Origin: Trebonia sp963767685 | GTDB taxonomy: Bacteria > Actinomycetota > Actinomycetes > Streptosporangiales > Streptosporangiaceae | Assembly: GCA_963767685.1 (NCBI GenBank) | Contig: CAVYEZ010000001.1 | Location: 62,001 to 126,000, forward strand | Direction: 5' to 3' | Length of the DNA: 64,000 nt | Shown: positions 25,590 through 33,464 of the stretch, in pieces | Layout of the letters: each line of letters opens with the position of its first letter | Numbering within the stretch: the stretch's first letter is position 1 | The notes under the pieces: generated by a model | Database searches by the model: none | What the model saw: only the letters and a program-made list of their open reading frames with translations | What the model was told of the DNA's origin: nothing | Position numbers and translations under genes: made by a program

Positions 25590-25620
25590 CAAGGGACGGC
25601 CGCTTCGCGGCCGTCCCTTG
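25590..25620. terminator. Perfect hairpin upstream of the transposase gene
   Basis: CAAGGGACGGCCGC and its exact complement form a 14-base stem with a three-base TTC loop. It lies just outside the transposase start. It may block read-in transcription into the IS or terminate transcripts from the other side. Confidence 0.7.
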
Positions 25621-25756
25621 TCATTCCCGTGACCCGTGACCGGCCCGCACCCCTAAGGTGCGCCACGCTCCTCGCACACCCAGCGCGAAAACCCAGGTCA
25701 CAACATCAGCAAGCCACTATCCCGCCCACCAAGCCATCACAGCTGAATAGCGGAGG

Positions 25757-26401
25757 CTAACGACGGGTGAACGTGACGTGCGTGACGCCGCTGGGGGAGC
25801 TCACCGACTCGATGGCGAAGCGCTCCTCCAGGCCCTCCAGGCCGTCCCAGAGGGACTCGCCGCGGCCGAGGAGGATCGGCACGACGGCGATGTGCAGGTG
25901 GTCGATCAGGTCGGCGGCGAGGAACTGGCGGACGGCGGCCGCGCCGCCGCCGATGCGGACGTCGAGGCCGCCCGCGGCCTCCCTGGCCGCCGCAAGCGCC
26001 TGCGCCGGGCTGGCGTCGATGAAGTGGAAGGTGGTCCCGCCCATCATCTCGATCGAGGGCCTGACGTGATGGGTGAGCACGAAGACAGGGGTATGGAACG
26101 GCGGCTCCTCGCCCCACCAGCCCTTCCACTCCTCGTCGGCCCACGGCCCGCGCTGCGGGCCGAACTTGTTGCGCCCCATGATCTCCGCGCCGATGCCCGG
26201 CCCCCAGTTGCTCGCGAAGGCGTCGTCGATGCCGGTGCTCCCGCCTTGCTGGCCCTGCATGACGTGAAATGAACGGGTGCCGGTGAACCATCGCACCAGC
26301 CGGTCGCCGCCATGCCCGAAGGGTGCCTCCGGTCCCTGGTCAGCACCGGCGCCGAAGCCATCGAGCGAGACGGAAAAGTTGTGGACGCGAACAAGTGACA
26401 T
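25757..26401 (-). CDS. Dihydrofolate reductase/RibD C-terminal-like protein
   Basis: A 214-residue protein starting MSLVRVHNFSVSLDGFGAG, the usual N-terminus of the actinobacterial DHFR-like family related to the RibD reductase domain. It continues with MGRNKFG, FVLTHH and GLDVRIGGGAAAVRQFLAADLIDHLHIAVVPILLGRGE, typical of NADPH-binding RibD_C proteins. The reaction is unknown. An upstream in-frame ATG at 26446 is possible. The ATG at 26401 has an AGAGG site and matches relatives. Confidence 0.85.
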   Translation of the reverse strand: MSLVRVHNFSVSLDGFGAGADQGPEAPFGHGGDRLVRWFTGTRSFHVMQGQQGGSTGIDDAFASNWGPGIGAEIMGRNKFGPQRGPWADEEWKGWWGEEPPFHTPVFVLTHHVRPSIEMMGGTTFHFIDASPAQALAAAREAAGGLDVRIGGGAAAVRQFLAADLIDHLHIAVVPILLGRGESLWDGLEGLEERFAIESVSSPSGVTHVTFTRR

Positions 26402-26565
26402 GACGGGCAGACCTCTCTGGTCGAAGCTGAGTTCATCAGTGCTCATAGTGTGGTCGTAGCCAGGATCGCTTTCTCGACACCTGAGCACCTGCGAACCTCG
26501 AGCAGCCAGGCCCAAGCGACGGCAGCCAGGCCCAAGCGACGGCACTCAGGCATGGGCAGAGGGGG

Positions 26566-27219
26566 GTGAGTACTATGCGGCTCATGACCGGGAAACGAGC
26601 CGGAACGCTGCTAGAGCTGATGTACCCAATCGAGCGCTTCACCCTTGCCCGCGCCTGGCACGGCCTGACCGATGACGAGTTCTTCTGGGAGCCGTTCACG
26701 ACGACCTGGAGCATTCGCCGGCAGGGCCAGTGCTCGACACCAAACCCGTTCGGAGCGGGCGAATGGGTGGCCGACTTCGCGATCCCTGAGCCAGCCCCGG
26801 TCCCGATGACGACCATCGCCTGGCTGTACTGGCACATAGCATCGGTGCCAGGCCGTCTGTGCGACATCGACTTCCTGGGCGGGACGCGCACCATGGCCAG
26901 CGGCTGGACCTCCCCGTACCTCACCCATCACCCGGTCTTCACCAGCGCTGCCGAGGCCGTCACCGCGTTGCGTGACGGCTGGCAGAGACTCCGCGAGGCG
27001 ATCGAGCGGGCCGATGACGACCAGCTCGAAGTGACGACCGCCGGGTACACGTACGCCGCGGAGCCGCCAAGGGGCGGCGTGTGCGTTACCGGCCCGCCGG
27101 GTCCCGCGCACCCGGCCACGCACTTCATCGCGGGCGCGCTCACTGAGGTAGGTCATCACGGTACTCAAATCGGCGCTCTGCGCGATCTCTACGCGTGGCG
27201 AAAGGTCGACCGCCGCTGA
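26566..27219 (+). CDS. DinB-superfamily protein
   Basis: A 217-residue helical protein with the DinB four-helix pattern: LLELMYPIERFTLARAWHGLTDDEFFWEP, TIAWLYWHIASVPGRLCDI and a C-terminal GALTEVGHHGTQIGALRDLYAW. The histidines in WHI and HHG fit the metal triad of the superfamily. Members include thiol-dependent transferases (mycothiol, bacillithiol); the substrate here is unknown. It starts at the GTG at 26566 after a G-rich site; an ATG at 26575 is possible. Confidence 0.83.
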   Translation: MSTMRLMTGKRAGTLLELMYPIERFTLARAWHGLTDDEFFWEPFTTTWSIRRQGQCSTPNPFGAGEWVADFAIPEPAPVPMTTIAWLYWHIASVPGRLCDIDFLGGTRTMASGWTSPYLTHHPVFTSAAEAVTALRDGWQRLREAIERADDDQLEVTTAGYTYAAEPPRGGVCVTGPPGPAHPATHFIAGALTEVGHHGTQIGALRDLYAWRKVDRR

Positions 27220-27224
27220 TAATG

Positions 27225-27288
27225 CGAGTTGAAGGGCATCGGCGGGCTCCTGCGCAAGGCGGGGCAGTTGCCGGTGCACCGCGGCAGC
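27225..27288 (+). repeat. 64-base copy of an internal acyltransferase segment
   Basis: This segment matches 22367-22430 of the acyltransferase gene over 64 bases with three differences, all C/T transitions. It is preceded by the DinB stop and followed by unrelated sequence. It is an orphan gene scrap without a start or stop of its own. The rest of 27220-27353 holds nothing recognisable. Confidence 0.88.
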
Positions 27289-27353
27289 TAGGCGCGGTCA
27301 GTGCCGGCGAGCTGCCCTGTCCCTGAGGTTCCCCCGGGGCTGATGGCGCTGGG

Positions 27354-28259
27354 TCAGGCGGCAGCCTTCTGAGCGGTATTGTCCTGGATGAATCGGGCGG
27401 CCCGGTTGAGGGCCGCGTCGCCTTCTTCGAGGAGGGCGGCGAATGCCTGGAAGACGTGCGGGACGCCGGGGGTGATGTCCAGGATGACGGCCACGTCGTC
27501 GGCTGCGGCCTTCACGGCGAGGCGGGTGGCGTCGTCGAGGAGCACCTCGTGTGATCCGGCCTGGATCAGCATCGGCGGCAGTCCGGAGAGGTCGGCGAAG
27601 ATGGGGCTGACCAGGGGGTCGGCCGGGTCTGTGCCGGCCAGGTAGTCCGCGGCCCGGGTGCGGATGGCCTCGGCGCTGATGGCCGGGTCGGCGTGCGCCT
27701 TGCCGGCGTAGCTGCTGCCGGTCACGGTGAGGTCGGTCATCGGGGAGAGCAGCAGGGTCGCGGCGGGCATTGTCAGGCCCTCCGCCTTGCCGGCGATGAG
27801 GAGCTCGATGGCGAGGTTGCCGCCGGCCGACTCGCCCGACACGACGATGTGACCGGTGCTGTCGGCCCGCTCGGCCAGGGCGCGGTAGGCGGCCGTAACG
27901 TCATGGAGCGCGGCCGGGTAGGGGTGCTCGGGCGCGAGCCGGTAGTCGACCGACACGGCCCGCATGCCCGTCTTGCGGGCCAGGCCGGACGCCAGCCCCA
28001 CGGATCCCCCGGCGGAGCCAAGCGCGAAGCCGCCGCCGTGAATGTGAAAGATGGTGCCGCGCGGTTCGACCTCTGCGATGTCGATGAAGATCACGGGGAC
28101 GCCGCCAAGGTTTCCTGGCCTCATGCGGACGTCGGCCGGCAGCGGCTGGGCGGTGAGCATCTGCTCGAGGAGGGGGCGCTGGACGGCGACGTCCCCACCG
28201 AGATCAAACGGGGCGTTGCGGAGGATCTGGTCGACCATGTCGCGCTGCTGGGCGGTCAT
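27354..28259 (-). CDS. Alpha/beta hydrolase of the HSL (acetyl-esterase) family
   Basis: A 301-residue hydrolase with the HSL oxyanion motif HGGG (74-77), the nucleophile elbow GESAGG (S144), the catalytic Asp region (SHEVLLDD) and His (VPHVFQ). It probably hydrolyses short acyl esters in the cytoplasm. The start ATG at 28259 follows a GAAAGGAA site; an ATG 15 bases upstream is possible. It is divergent from the MarR gene at 28397 and probably repressed by it through the palindrome at 28320-28331. Confidence 0.88.
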   Translation of the reverse strand: MTAQQRDMVDQILRNAPFDLGGDVAVQRPLLEQMLTAQPLPADVRMRPGNLGGVPVIFIDIAEVEPRGTIFHIHGGGFALGSAGGSVGLASGLARKTGMRAVSVDYRLAPEHPYPAALHDVTAAYRALAERADSTGHIVVSGESAGGNLAIELLIAGKAEGLTMPAATLLLSPMTDLTVTGSSYAGKAHADPAISAEAIRTRAADYLAGTDPADPLVSPIFADLSGLPPMLIQAGSHEVLLDDATRLAVKAAADDVAVILDITPGVPHVFQAFAALLEEGDAALNRAARFIQDNTAQKAAA

Positions 28260-28319
28260 CGGCGTTCCTTTCATCGTGGCGGGCCGGGGCGGTGCCCCGG
28301 GGGCCGGGTACGAATTTAG

Positions 28320-28331
28320 ATTAGCGCTAAT
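28320..28331. promoter_or_regulatory. Operator between HSL esterase and MarR
   Basis: ATTAGCGCTAAT is a perfect 12-base palindrome in a markedly AT-rich 130-base divergent region. Further TTAG/CTAA half-sites surround it (AAATTAG-like on the left; AGCTAGTTAGCT about 28344-28355). Confidence 0.65.
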
Positions 28332-28396
28332 TTAATTAGTGTCAAGCTAGTTAGCTCTATGCTAGATTGTGCGGGCGGCCGAGGACGGGAGGCGAC

Positions 28397-28894
28397 GTGA
28401 CTGACCTGCGGCAGGTATTCGATGACCTGGTGAGGTTCGAGACGATCCTGTGGGGGGTGGTCGACGGGCGGCTGCAGGAGGAGTGCGGCATCAGCCTCGC
28501 GAGCCTGAACGCCATGCTCGTCATCGACGCGACACCGCTGTGCCGGGTCTACGACATCGCCCAGGCGGTCGCGATCACGGTGGGCGGCGCCAGCCAGGCC
28601 GTCGACCGCCTCGAATCCGCCGGCCTGTGCGCCCGCCGGGCCAACCCCGCGGACCGGCGCTCATCGATCGTGGAGCTGACCCCGGAGGGCACAGAACTCC
28701 TGGGCATCGCCGCCCCCGTATTCGACCGGGAGCTCGACCGCCTGCTGCGGGCCCCGCTGCCCGGTACCGCCCTCACCCACCTGGCCGATGCCCTCAGCAC
28801 GCTCCGCCGGTCCGCGGCCCCCCAGGCAGGCCGTCCTCAACCGACTCACCATGCCCCGGCGTCGTCGAAGGCAATATCAACCAGCTCAGGATGA
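28397..28894 (+). CDS. MarR-family regulator
   Basis: A 165-residue protein with a MarR fold: CRVYDIAQAVAITVGGASQAVDRLESAGLCARRANPADRRSSIVELTPEG, residues 47-97, with the expected DRRS wing. The GTG start at 28397 has GGGAGG upstream. It is divergent from the esterase. The tail after residue 135 is low-complexity. Confidence 0.87.
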   Translation: MTDLRQVFDDLVRFETILWGVVDGRLQEECGISLASLNAMLVIDATPLCRVYDIAQAVAITVGGASQAVDRLESAGLCARRANPADRRSSIVELTPEGTELLGIAAPVFDRELDRLLRAPLPGTALTHLADALSTLRRSAAPQAGRPQPTHHAPASSKAISTSSG

Positions 28895-28952
28895 CCAAAC
28901 GACAGATGTACGCGCTCCCTTTCCCCGCTCCGCAGCGGTTTATGGTGATGTC

Positions 28953-29270
28953 ATGACGGAGGAGCATGTTCCGGCCGCTTCGCGCGCGCCGTTCTCTATC
29001 GTCGCGATCAGCGCCCCGCTGTGGTCTCAGGGCACGATCTGGGCCGCGCTCGCAGTGGCTTCCCTCTACCTCCCGGCCCGGGTGCCCGCCGGTGACCTGG
29101 TCACCGCGGTGCTCTTCGGTTTCGCAGCCCTTGCCGGACGTCTGCAGGTTTCCGTGCGAGCCGTTGACATGGCGTTATTGAACCGGCCTCCCGCCGCTAG
29201 GCGCAAACGGTTAACGCCCGTCCTGGCCAGGTTCGTGGAATACCAGATCCTTCCATCCCGGATGATCTCA
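28953..29270 (+). pseudogene. Possible decayed gene after MarR
   Basis: The frame from the ATG at 28953 (MTEEHVPAASRAPFSIVAISAPLWSQ) has natural composition with one hydrophobic stretch (AVLFGFAALAGRLQV) for about 100 codons. It then runs, Arg/Pro-rich, into sequence antisense to the gene at 29353-29838 and stops only at 29957. I read it as a gene that has lost its proper 3' end. No family was recognised. Confidence 0.3.
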
Positions 29271-29352
29271 GCTGCGAGCCAGTGCCCGAGTAGCCCGGCT
29301 TCGGCTGATGTGCGGGGGGCCGGCGCACCAAACCACTCGGGGAGTGGCCTGC

Positions 29353-29838
29353 TCACCGACCGAGGGCGGAGTCCCACATGTCGTGCCCGGTGTAAAGGCG
29401 CTCGACTTCGTCCAGCTCGACCTCGGCGTCCTCGGCCCTGTCCACGGCGCTGCCGGCAACCCACCATCCAGCGCCGGGCAGGCCTGCGGACAGGTACGCG
29501 CGAGTCCCCGGGCCGTAGTGCTGCTGTGGCCGGCGCCGCCGTGCGGCAACTTCGCCGTGGGCCGGCTCCCAGAGCTGGACGGAGTCCGCGTCGCTGCCGA
29601 GCACAACGGCGTCGTACCAGCGCCATATCACCACGCCGGACACGCCCGGTGCCTCAGCAACGGCTACCAGATGGCCCGGCAGCACGCGCTCTCGCCGAGG
29701 TGCCGGGAGCTGCGGTGCGTACCGGACGGAGAAGGTCTTGCCCTCGGCCAGGACCTGGCAGGCATCCTCCTCAGAACGGAGCACGATGCCGCAGCGGAGT
29801 CGCGGGACACTCAAGGCACCTGCAGCCGAAGCGGTCAC
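29353..29838 (-). CDS. Hypothetical protein
   Basis: A 161-residue soluble protein with beta-rich composition (CGIVLRSEEDACQVLAEGKTFSVRYAPQ, VSGVVIWRWYDAVVLGSDADSVQLWEPAHGEVAARR) and an acidic C-terminus (DAEVELDEVERLYTGHDMWDSALGR). No motif or membrane segment was recognised. I took the GTG at 29838 as start. It lies 92 bases downstream of the HTH gene at 29931-30407 on the same strand and may share its transcript. Confidence 0.6.
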   Translation of the reverse strand: MTASAAGALSVPRLRCGIVLRSEEDACQVLAEGKTFSVRYAPQLPAPRRERVLPGHLVAVAEAPGVSGVVIWRWYDAVVLGSDADSVQLWEPAHGEVAARRRRPQQHYGPGTRAYLSAGLPGAGWWVAGSAVDRAEDAEVELDEVERLYTGHDMWDSALGR

Positions 29839-29930
29839 CCATCGAGTATGCCCTGGCGGACTCACGGCAGCCCGGTATTTTCCTGGCGCATGGCGACCGA
29901 CGACGAGAAGCCGGTTTCCTGACCTCGGGG

Positions 29931-30407
29931 CTAAGGATGCCGGGGCCTTCGCCGTAATGGCTCCTCATGCCCGCGCTGCGGGCCGGCGGGAGCATGGTCC
30001 GGTGCCGTCCTGCGGGCCAGGCGCTCATAGCGCTGCCGCGCTGCCTGCGCGCTGCCGAGACCCAGCCAGAACGCGAGTTCCTGCCAGGTCATGCCCTGCC
30101 CGCGGGCGATTATCAGCAGCGAGGCCTCGAGTTCGTCGACCTCCGCGCGGGCCCTGGCCATCAGCGTCAGGGCGGCGGTCAGGTCGGCGGTGTCCACGTC
30201 GTCTTCGCCGTCTTCCACCACTGAAGACCCCGCGGCCAGGCTCACCAGCAGCCGGACCGCCTCGCCGGGTCCGATCACGGGCGTGGGCCCGGGGCGGGCG
30301 CGGCGGGCGGGACTGTCCGCGTGCCGCTGGTGGATGCGGAAGAGCGCGGCGTACTCCCGTTCCGCCCGTGCCTTGGGCGGATCCGGCGGCGTCCAGGCAT
30401 CGGTCAT
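29931..30407 (-). CDS. Small helix-turn-helix protein
   Basis: A 158-residue protein. The C-terminal half has a sigma-like helix-turn-helix (GMTWQELAFWLGLGSAQAARQRYERLARR) seen in several uncharacterised actinobacterial DNA-binding proteins. The N-terminal half is disordered and charged. The preferred start is the ATG at 30407 (MTDAW); an in-frame ATG 12 bases upstream is also possible. The role is probably regulatory, target unknown. Confidence 0.7.
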   Translation of the reverse strand: MTDAWTPPDPPKARAEREYAALFRIHQRHADSPARRARPGPTPVIGPGEAVRLLVSLAAGSSVVEDGEDDVDTADLTAALTLMARARAEVDELEASLLIIARGQGMTWQELAFWLGLGSAQAARQRYERLARRTAPDHAPAGPQRGHEEPLRRRPRHP

Positions 30408-30535
30408 GCCTCCGAGCATCGCAACTCGAACACATAGTTGTCAACTCTTAGTTTTCAACAATCCATTTAAAGCACGCGCCTGTACGGCAGCCGACTTGTT
30501 TACACCCGCCTGGCCGGCCGTGGGTCAGAACCAGC

Positions 30536-30925
30536 TCACGTGCTGCCCAGCACAGGCGGCGGTACGCGGCGCGGCTGGTCGCGGTCACCATGGAGGGTCC
30601 TGGCCTGCCGCGCATCCCGGGCGCCGGCGGAGACCGCCTCCTCCAGCTGGGCCAGCCAGGCCAGATGACCCTGCACCGCCTGGCGGCCTTCCGCGGTGAG
30701 CCGGAACCAGGTGCGCGGACGCCGGCCGACCGCGCCCTTGCGGACCTCCACGTACCCGGCGTCTTCGAGCACGCGGGACTGCTTCGACAGCACCGAGTCG
30801 CTGATCCCGGCCGCGTCGCGCAGCGCGGCGAACTCGACCCAGTCCGCGCCGGCCGCCAGCAGCCCGCAGATCGACAGCCGGGTGATCGGGTGAATGAGCG
30901 GGTCTGGCTTGGCGGTCACGGTCAC
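30536..30925 (-). CDS. Winged-helix transcriptional regulator
   Basis: A 129-residue protein with a stand-alone winged helix (LSICGLLAAGADWVEFAALRDAAGISDSVLSKQSRVLEDAGYVEVRKGAVGRRPRTWFRLTAEGRQAV). The residues RRPRTW in the wing and LSKQ in the recognition helix match the PadR/MarR-like HTH_34 group. Its GTG start overlaps the membrane protein stop by four bases (GTGA). It probably autoregulates through the large palindrome at 31438-31469. Confidence 0.85.
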   Translation of the reverse strand: MTVTAKPDPLIHPITRLSICGLLAAGADWVEFAALRDAAGISDSVLSKQSRVLEDAGYVEVRKGAVGRRPRTWFRLTAEGRQAVQGHLAWLAQLEEAVSAGARDARQARTLHGDRDQPRRVPPPVLGST

Positions 30926-31425
30926 GCCGCTCCTCCGCCGCCTCGCAGGTCCTGGCGGATCGCCCGCAGAAGAACCTGCTGGGCGGCCACCTGCGCCCCG
31001 ACCGCGAGGGCCGCGACGACGATCGCGACCACGGGCAGGCCGTGGCGGATCAGGGTGGCCTCGGTCCCGAGGCCGGCGATGCTCACCACGGCCATCGCGA
31101 TCCCGGCGGGACGGCCCGGGCGATAGTAGAAAAGGCCGTCTTGCGGCAAGCGGAGGGGCCGGGGGCCCACCTTTATGCCGGTGGCCCGCACCAGGCCCCA
31201 CTGGAGCAGGTAGCACACCGCCACTGCGGGGACCACGATGGCCCAGGTGCTGACCGCCGCCGGGGAAGAGAAAGACCGCGAGCTGAAGGGGCCCGCGAAG
31301 AACAGTGCCCACACGATGGCGACACCGGGCAGGTACCACCACGGTGGCCGCATCCGGTCGGCCAGCCGGCTCCGCTGCACCCGCAGCCGTTCCAGCGCTG
31401 CCGGATCTCTTGCCACGTCGGTCAT
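30922..31425 (-). CDS. Membrane protein co-transcribed with a regulator
   Basis: A 167-residue protein with four hydrophobic segments (YLPGVAIVWALFFAGPF; WAIVVPAVAVCYLLQWGLV; IAMAVVSIAGLG; VVAIVVAALAVGAQVAAQQVLL). The N-terminal helix is charged. This is the DUF-type membrane partner often found ahead of a small winged-helix regulator in actinobacteria; its function is unknown. The start ATG at 31425 gives MTDVARDPAALERLRVQR. Confidence 0.75.
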   Translation of the reverse strand: MTDVARDPAALERLRVQRSRLADRMRPPWWYLPGVAIVWALFFAGPFSSRSFSSPAAVSTWAIVVPAVAVCYLLQWGLVRATGIKVGPRPLRLPQDGLFYYRPGRPAGIAMAVVSIAGLGTEATLIRHGLPVVAIVVAALAVGAQVAAQQVLLRAIRQDLRGGGGAA

Positions 31426-31437
31426 TGCGGCTCCTCT

Positions 31438-31469
31438 GTCATGTACTTTCCATCTAGAAAGTACATGAC
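31438..31469. promoter_or_regulatory. Operator of the membrane protein/winged-helix operon
   Basis: GTCATGTACTTTC and GAAAGTACATGAC form a perfect 13-base inverted repeat around CATCTA, 12 bases upstream of the operon start. It is likely bound by the regulator encoded at 30536-30925. Confidence 0.82.
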
Positions 31470-31644
31470 AAGCTCGCACGCGGCAAGCCGGGCCCGTCCG
31501 GGCCGCCCGATTTCACACATAAACGAATAATTTCGCGCTAAAACCATACTTCACGGAAAACGCACAGAACAGGTCTAGGCTCAGGCTCCAGAATGTGTGT
31601 AAATGACCACATGTGACGCAGAGGCCTGGCAGGAACGGAGATCG

Positions 31645-32520
31645 ATGCCGTCTAGGCACATCGAGGCCAGAAGCGCGCTGGCCAACTCAGCCGCAGTCTT
31701 CGCGACCCCCCGGAACGTTGCCCGCTACCTCGGATATGCCGCCATGCGCACGCTGGTGGAACTTGTGTGGAGAACTCAGGTTAGGTCCGGTGATCTCACC
31801 GCCGCGCTCACCGACTATTTCGCCTCCGACGGCACCACCGTCGTGGATGTCGGCGCGAGCTGGGGCCTGTTCAGCTATCACCTCGCCCGCTTGGTTGGCC
31901 GGACCGGCGCGGTGTTCAGCTACGAGCCGCACCCGATGAACAAGCCAGTGCTTGAGAAACTGGTCAGGGCACGGCCTAACGTCCGTTTCCGCCCCGTCGC
32001 CGTGTCAGACCTGATTGGCTCCGCGGACCTCCAGGTTCCTGTTTTCGGCAGCCGGCATGTCACCGCGCAGTCAAGCCTCGCCCATGGCTTCGACGGACAG
32101 CGCGGCGTCCGCGTTGAGAAGGTCACCGTCCCGACGGTGCGGCTGGACGACGAGGTCGGCAGCCGGCGCGTCGACCTCGTCAAGATCGACGTGGAAGGGC
32201 ACGAGATTTCCGTCCTGCGCGGCGCCGCCGCCACGCTCCGCAAGCACCTTCCCCCGATGCTCATCGAGATCGAGCAGCGCCACCTGGACTGCCCGATCAA
32301 GGACGTATTCGCGGAGATCGAAGACATCGGGTACGTGCTCTACTTCATCGATGGCGCGGCGCTTCGCCCCATCGAGGAATTCGACCTCGACAAACACCAG
32401 CTGTCGTCCATCGCACGGCAGGAGTTCACCCCGTTCAGCATGCCGGAAGGGTACGTACACAACTTCTGCGCGGTAGCCAGTCCCGACACCTTGACCGGCG
32501 CCCCCGGATTCACGGCCTGA
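31645..32520 (+). CDS. FkbM-family methyltransferase
   Basis: A 291-residue SAM-dependent methyltransferase. Motif I is VVDVGASWGLFSYHLARLVG and the FkbM signature VDLVKIDVEGHEISVLRGA is present, followed by MLIEIEQRHL. FkbM enzymes O-methylate sugars or secondary metabolites; the substrate is unknown. The ATG at 31645 has GGAG at good spacing; an ATG at 31603 is weaker. No biosynthetic neighbours are present, so its pathway is unclear. Confidence 0.87.
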   Translation: MPSRHIEARSALANSAAVFATPRNVARYLGYAAMRTLVELVWRTQVRSGDLTAALTDYFASDGTTVVDVGASWGLFSYHLARLVGRTGAVFSYEPHPMNKPVLEKLVRARPNVRFRPVAVSDLIGSADLQVPVFGSRHVTAQSSLAHGFDGQRGVRVEKVTVPTVRLDDEVGSRRVDLVKIDVEGHEISVLRGAAATLRKHLPPMLIEIEQRHLDCPIKDVFAEIEDIGYVLYFIDGAALRPIEEFDLDKHQLSSIARQEFTPFSMPEGYVHNFCAVASPDTLTGAPGFTA

Positions 32521-32550
32521 CCCGACGCCGCCGCCGAAGGCGCGGTCAGG

Positions 32551-33369
32551 TTACTTTGTGCCCCGGGCGATGTTGCTTACGGTGCGGACGGTGACGCCGT
32601 CGGCTGAGCCGCCGAGCTTGCGGGCCAGGCGGGCCCGGAGCTGCTCCTGGGCGTCGGCGGGGAGAGCTGAGACCAGCGGGCCGAACGGCGTTCCCAGCAC
32701 CGTCGAGGTGGCCGCCTCGTCCGTTGGCCAGGTCGCGTCTAGCTCCGTAGTCTCGACGGCGACGTCACGGAAGCCCGCTTCCTGCAGCAGGCCAGCCAGC
32801 TCAGCAGTGCCGAGGCAGTAACTGCCGGCATCGAAGGCCCCAGGGAACGGCTCGGCCATGCCGGTCTCCCGCACCGCTTCGATCATCGGCCCGAACAGGC
32901 CCAGCGGCTGCTCAGCAGCCCAGGTCGACATCACGGCGGTGCCGCCGGGCCGGGTGACCCTGCGCATTTCCCCGACCGCGGCCGCGCGGTCGGGGAAGAA
33001 CTGCAGCCCGTGCTGGCACAGCACCAGGTCAAAACTGTCATCCTCGGCGGCGATGGCCGACGCTGGGCATTGCCGGAACTCAATCGCCGCCCACCCAGGA
33101 TCTTGCGGCAGGGCCGATGCCACCGCCAGCATGGCGGCGCTGATATCACTGGCCACCACCCTGCCACCCGGTCCTGCCGCCTCCGCTGCCAGCCGGGCGA
33201 CCGGGCCCAGCCCGCTGGCCACGTCCAGGACACTGCACCCCGGCTTCAGGCCCGCCCGGGTGATCAGGTCCGCCGCCCACAGCTCAAACAACTGGCCCAG
33301 CATGAACCGGCGGTAGCCGTCAGGGACCGAGGCCCGGGTGAAGCTTCCGCTGCGCGAGCCGTCCATCAT
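32551..33369 (-). CDS. Class I SAM-dependent methyltransferase (UbiE-like)
   Basis: A 272-residue protein with motif I SVLDVASGLGPVARLAAEAAG, motif II region (VVASDISAAMLAVA), FDLVLCQHGLQFFPDRAAAVGEMRRVTRPGG (post-I and motif III) and a lid region near the C-terminus. It belongs to the Methyltransf_11 group. Its substrate is unknown. It is convergent with the FkbM gene. The start MMDGSRSGSF at 33369 is preferred over an upstream frame with poor composition. Confidence 0.87.
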   Translation of the reverse strand: MMDGSRSGSFTRASVPDGYRRFMLGQLFELWAADLITRAGLKPGCSVLDVASGLGPVARLAAEAAGPGGRVVASDISAAMLAVASALPQDPGWAAIEFRQCPASAIAAEDDSFDLVLCQHGLQFFPDRAAAVGEMRRVTRPGGTAVMSTWAAEQPLGLFGPMIEAVRETGMAEPFPGAFDAGSYCLGTAELAGLLQEAGFRDVAVETTELDATWPTDEAATSTVLGTPFGPLVSALPADAQEQLRARLARKLGGSADGVTVRTVSNIARGTK

Positions 33370-33464
33370 GCCCCCTCGGTTCCCGCCAGACCGCCAGGCT
33401 AGCCTACAACCGGCCGGAACGCTTACCACAGCACTACCTGATGCGGGTGGCCCTGCCCCTGCGG

